A stretch of 64,000 nt of DNA from a bacterium (lineage in GTDB: Bacteria > Bacillota > Clostridia > Lachnospirales > Lachnospiraceae): NCBI GenBank assembly GCA_022774325.1, contig JALFNN010000047.1, forward strand, positions 62,001 to 126,000, given 5' to 3'. The number at the start of each line of letters is the position of its first letter. The first letter of the stretch is position 1. Position numbers and translations under genes: made by a program. The notes under the pieces are model-generated. The model made no database searches and had not been told where the DNA came from. It worked only from the letters and a program-made list of their open reading frames with translations. This document shows, piece after piece, positions 63,516 through 64,000 of the stretch.

Positions 63516-64000
63516 ATGCGTTATGTAATACCTGATTATTATAAAGAATTTTATTGCACAGCAGATCAGTGTGAGGATACCTGCTGTGCCGGTTGGCAGA
63601 TTGTGATCGACAGGAAATCGTTAAGAAAATACGGTCAGGTGAAGGGGAGGTTCCGCAAAAGAATGTTCGCTTCCGTGGATTTTATGCAGGAAACTTTTCG
63701 GCAGGATAAAGAAAAAAGATGTGCGTTTCTAAATGAAAATAATCTCTGTGATCTGTATTCAAATCTCGGAAAAGAGAGCCTTTGCAAAACTTGCAGACTT
63801 TATCCGCGACATGTGGAAGAGTTTGAAAACATTCGGGAAATTACACTTTCCGTATCCTGTCCGGAAGTGGCAAAAATGCTGATGAACCGAAAAGAACCGG
63901 TTCGATTTCTTACTTATGAAAAAGAAGGGGAAGAAGAATACGAGGATTTTGATCCGTTTTTGTATTCTATTCTGGCAGATGCAAGGGAGAAAATGCTGGA
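63516..64000 (+). CDS. FliB-like (flagellin lysine N-methylase family) protein, 3' end missing
   Basis: 161 codons visible; ATG 63516 follows AAAGGAG and the previous stop by one base. Cysteine-rich N-terminus MRYVIPDYYKEFYC...CEDTCCAGW, then RCAFLNENNLCDLYSNLGKESLCKTCRLYPR, the pattern of FliB/YkgJ-type Fe-S or zinc proteins. Substrate cannot be judged; no flagellar genes lie in the window. Confidence 0.8.
   Translation, partial: MRYVIPDYYKEFYCTADQCEDTCCAGWQIVIDRKSLRKYGQVKGRFRKRMFASVDFMQETFRQDKEKRCAFLNENNLCDLYSNLGKESLCKTCRLYPRHVEEFENIREITLSVSCPEVAKMLMNRKEPVRFLTYEKEGEEEYEDFDPFLYSILADAREKML

Noticed and set aside
1..64000. CRISPR arrays, tRNA or rRNA genes
   Set aside because: No regularly spaced repeats with unique spacers and no cloverleaf or rRNA-like segments were seen; tRNA-like pairing near 11270 belongs to the T-box.

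Overview
The window is one continuous stretch of a low-to-moderate GC, spore-forming Firmicute chromosome. The gene content (spoIIA/sigF and spoVA operons, an LTA synthase-like protein, DUF6323/DUF6179 genes, a selenocysteine formate dehydrogenase, strong AGGAGG ribosome sites) points to a gut-type Lachnospiraceae (Clostridia), perhaps near Dorea/Mediterraneibacter/Coprococcus comes. The genus is inference only. Almost every gene is on the + strand; the two clear exceptions are a conserved small protein beside a decayed transposase (about 32.96-33.54 kb) and a broken small gene (62.3-62.5 kb).

Layout: 0-1.5 kb, end of a pyrimidine operon (pyrD, pyrE). 1.5-4.6 kb, small membrane proteins and an M29-like aminopeptidase. 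4.6-8.1 kb, purE-purM-purN-purD with its own sigma-A promoter and a terminal hairpin. 8.3-11 kb, conserved unknowns (DUF6323, DUF6179, DUF1015). 11-14 kb, a valine T-box and valS. 14-19.2 kb, an LTA synthase-like sulfatase, folC and a TPR protein. 19.3-26.2 kb, sporulation: spoIIAA-spoIIAB-sigF, then spoVAA-AB-AC behind a good sigma-G-type promoter, a decayed GGDEF/EAL/receiver pseudogene wedged into the operon, and spoVAD-spoVAE. 26.3-29.1 kb, Nudix hydrolase, Na/Pi cotransporter, cytidylate-kinase-like protein. 29.2-32.9 kb, a three-gene export/surface operon (ABC ATPase, CARDB-like lipid-facing protein, FtsX-type permease). 33.6-35.9 kb, glucosaminidase, nicotinamidase-like hydrolase and small alarmone synthetase. 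36-42.3 kb, the phosphate regulon: PHO boxes, a domain-permuted pstS, pstC-pstA-pstB-phoU and a PhoP/PhoR-type two-component pair.

42.8-62.2 kb is a large formate/molybdenum/selenium island: yqeB, a formate channel, a GltD-type flavoprotein carrying a NuoF-like Fe-S cap, a selenocysteine formate dehydrogenase (in-frame TGA at 47567 with a SECIS-like hairpin), fdhD, mobA, a structured terminator-controlled leader ahead of moeA, mobB, a molybdopterin-binding protein, a domain-swapped XdhC, moaA, a MOSC-Mog fusion, a 144-bp MITE with 8-bp target duplication, modABC, and an orphan molybdopterin oxidoreductase with its own structured leader, bracketed by 38-bp imperfect direct repeats. Together these take up molybdate, build and sulfurate the cofactor, move formate and oxidise it (or reduce CO2). 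moaC, moaD/moaE and the selenocysteine machinery are not here and must lie elsewhere. The window ends with a Crp/Fnr-type regulator and the start of a FliB-like cysteine-rich protein.
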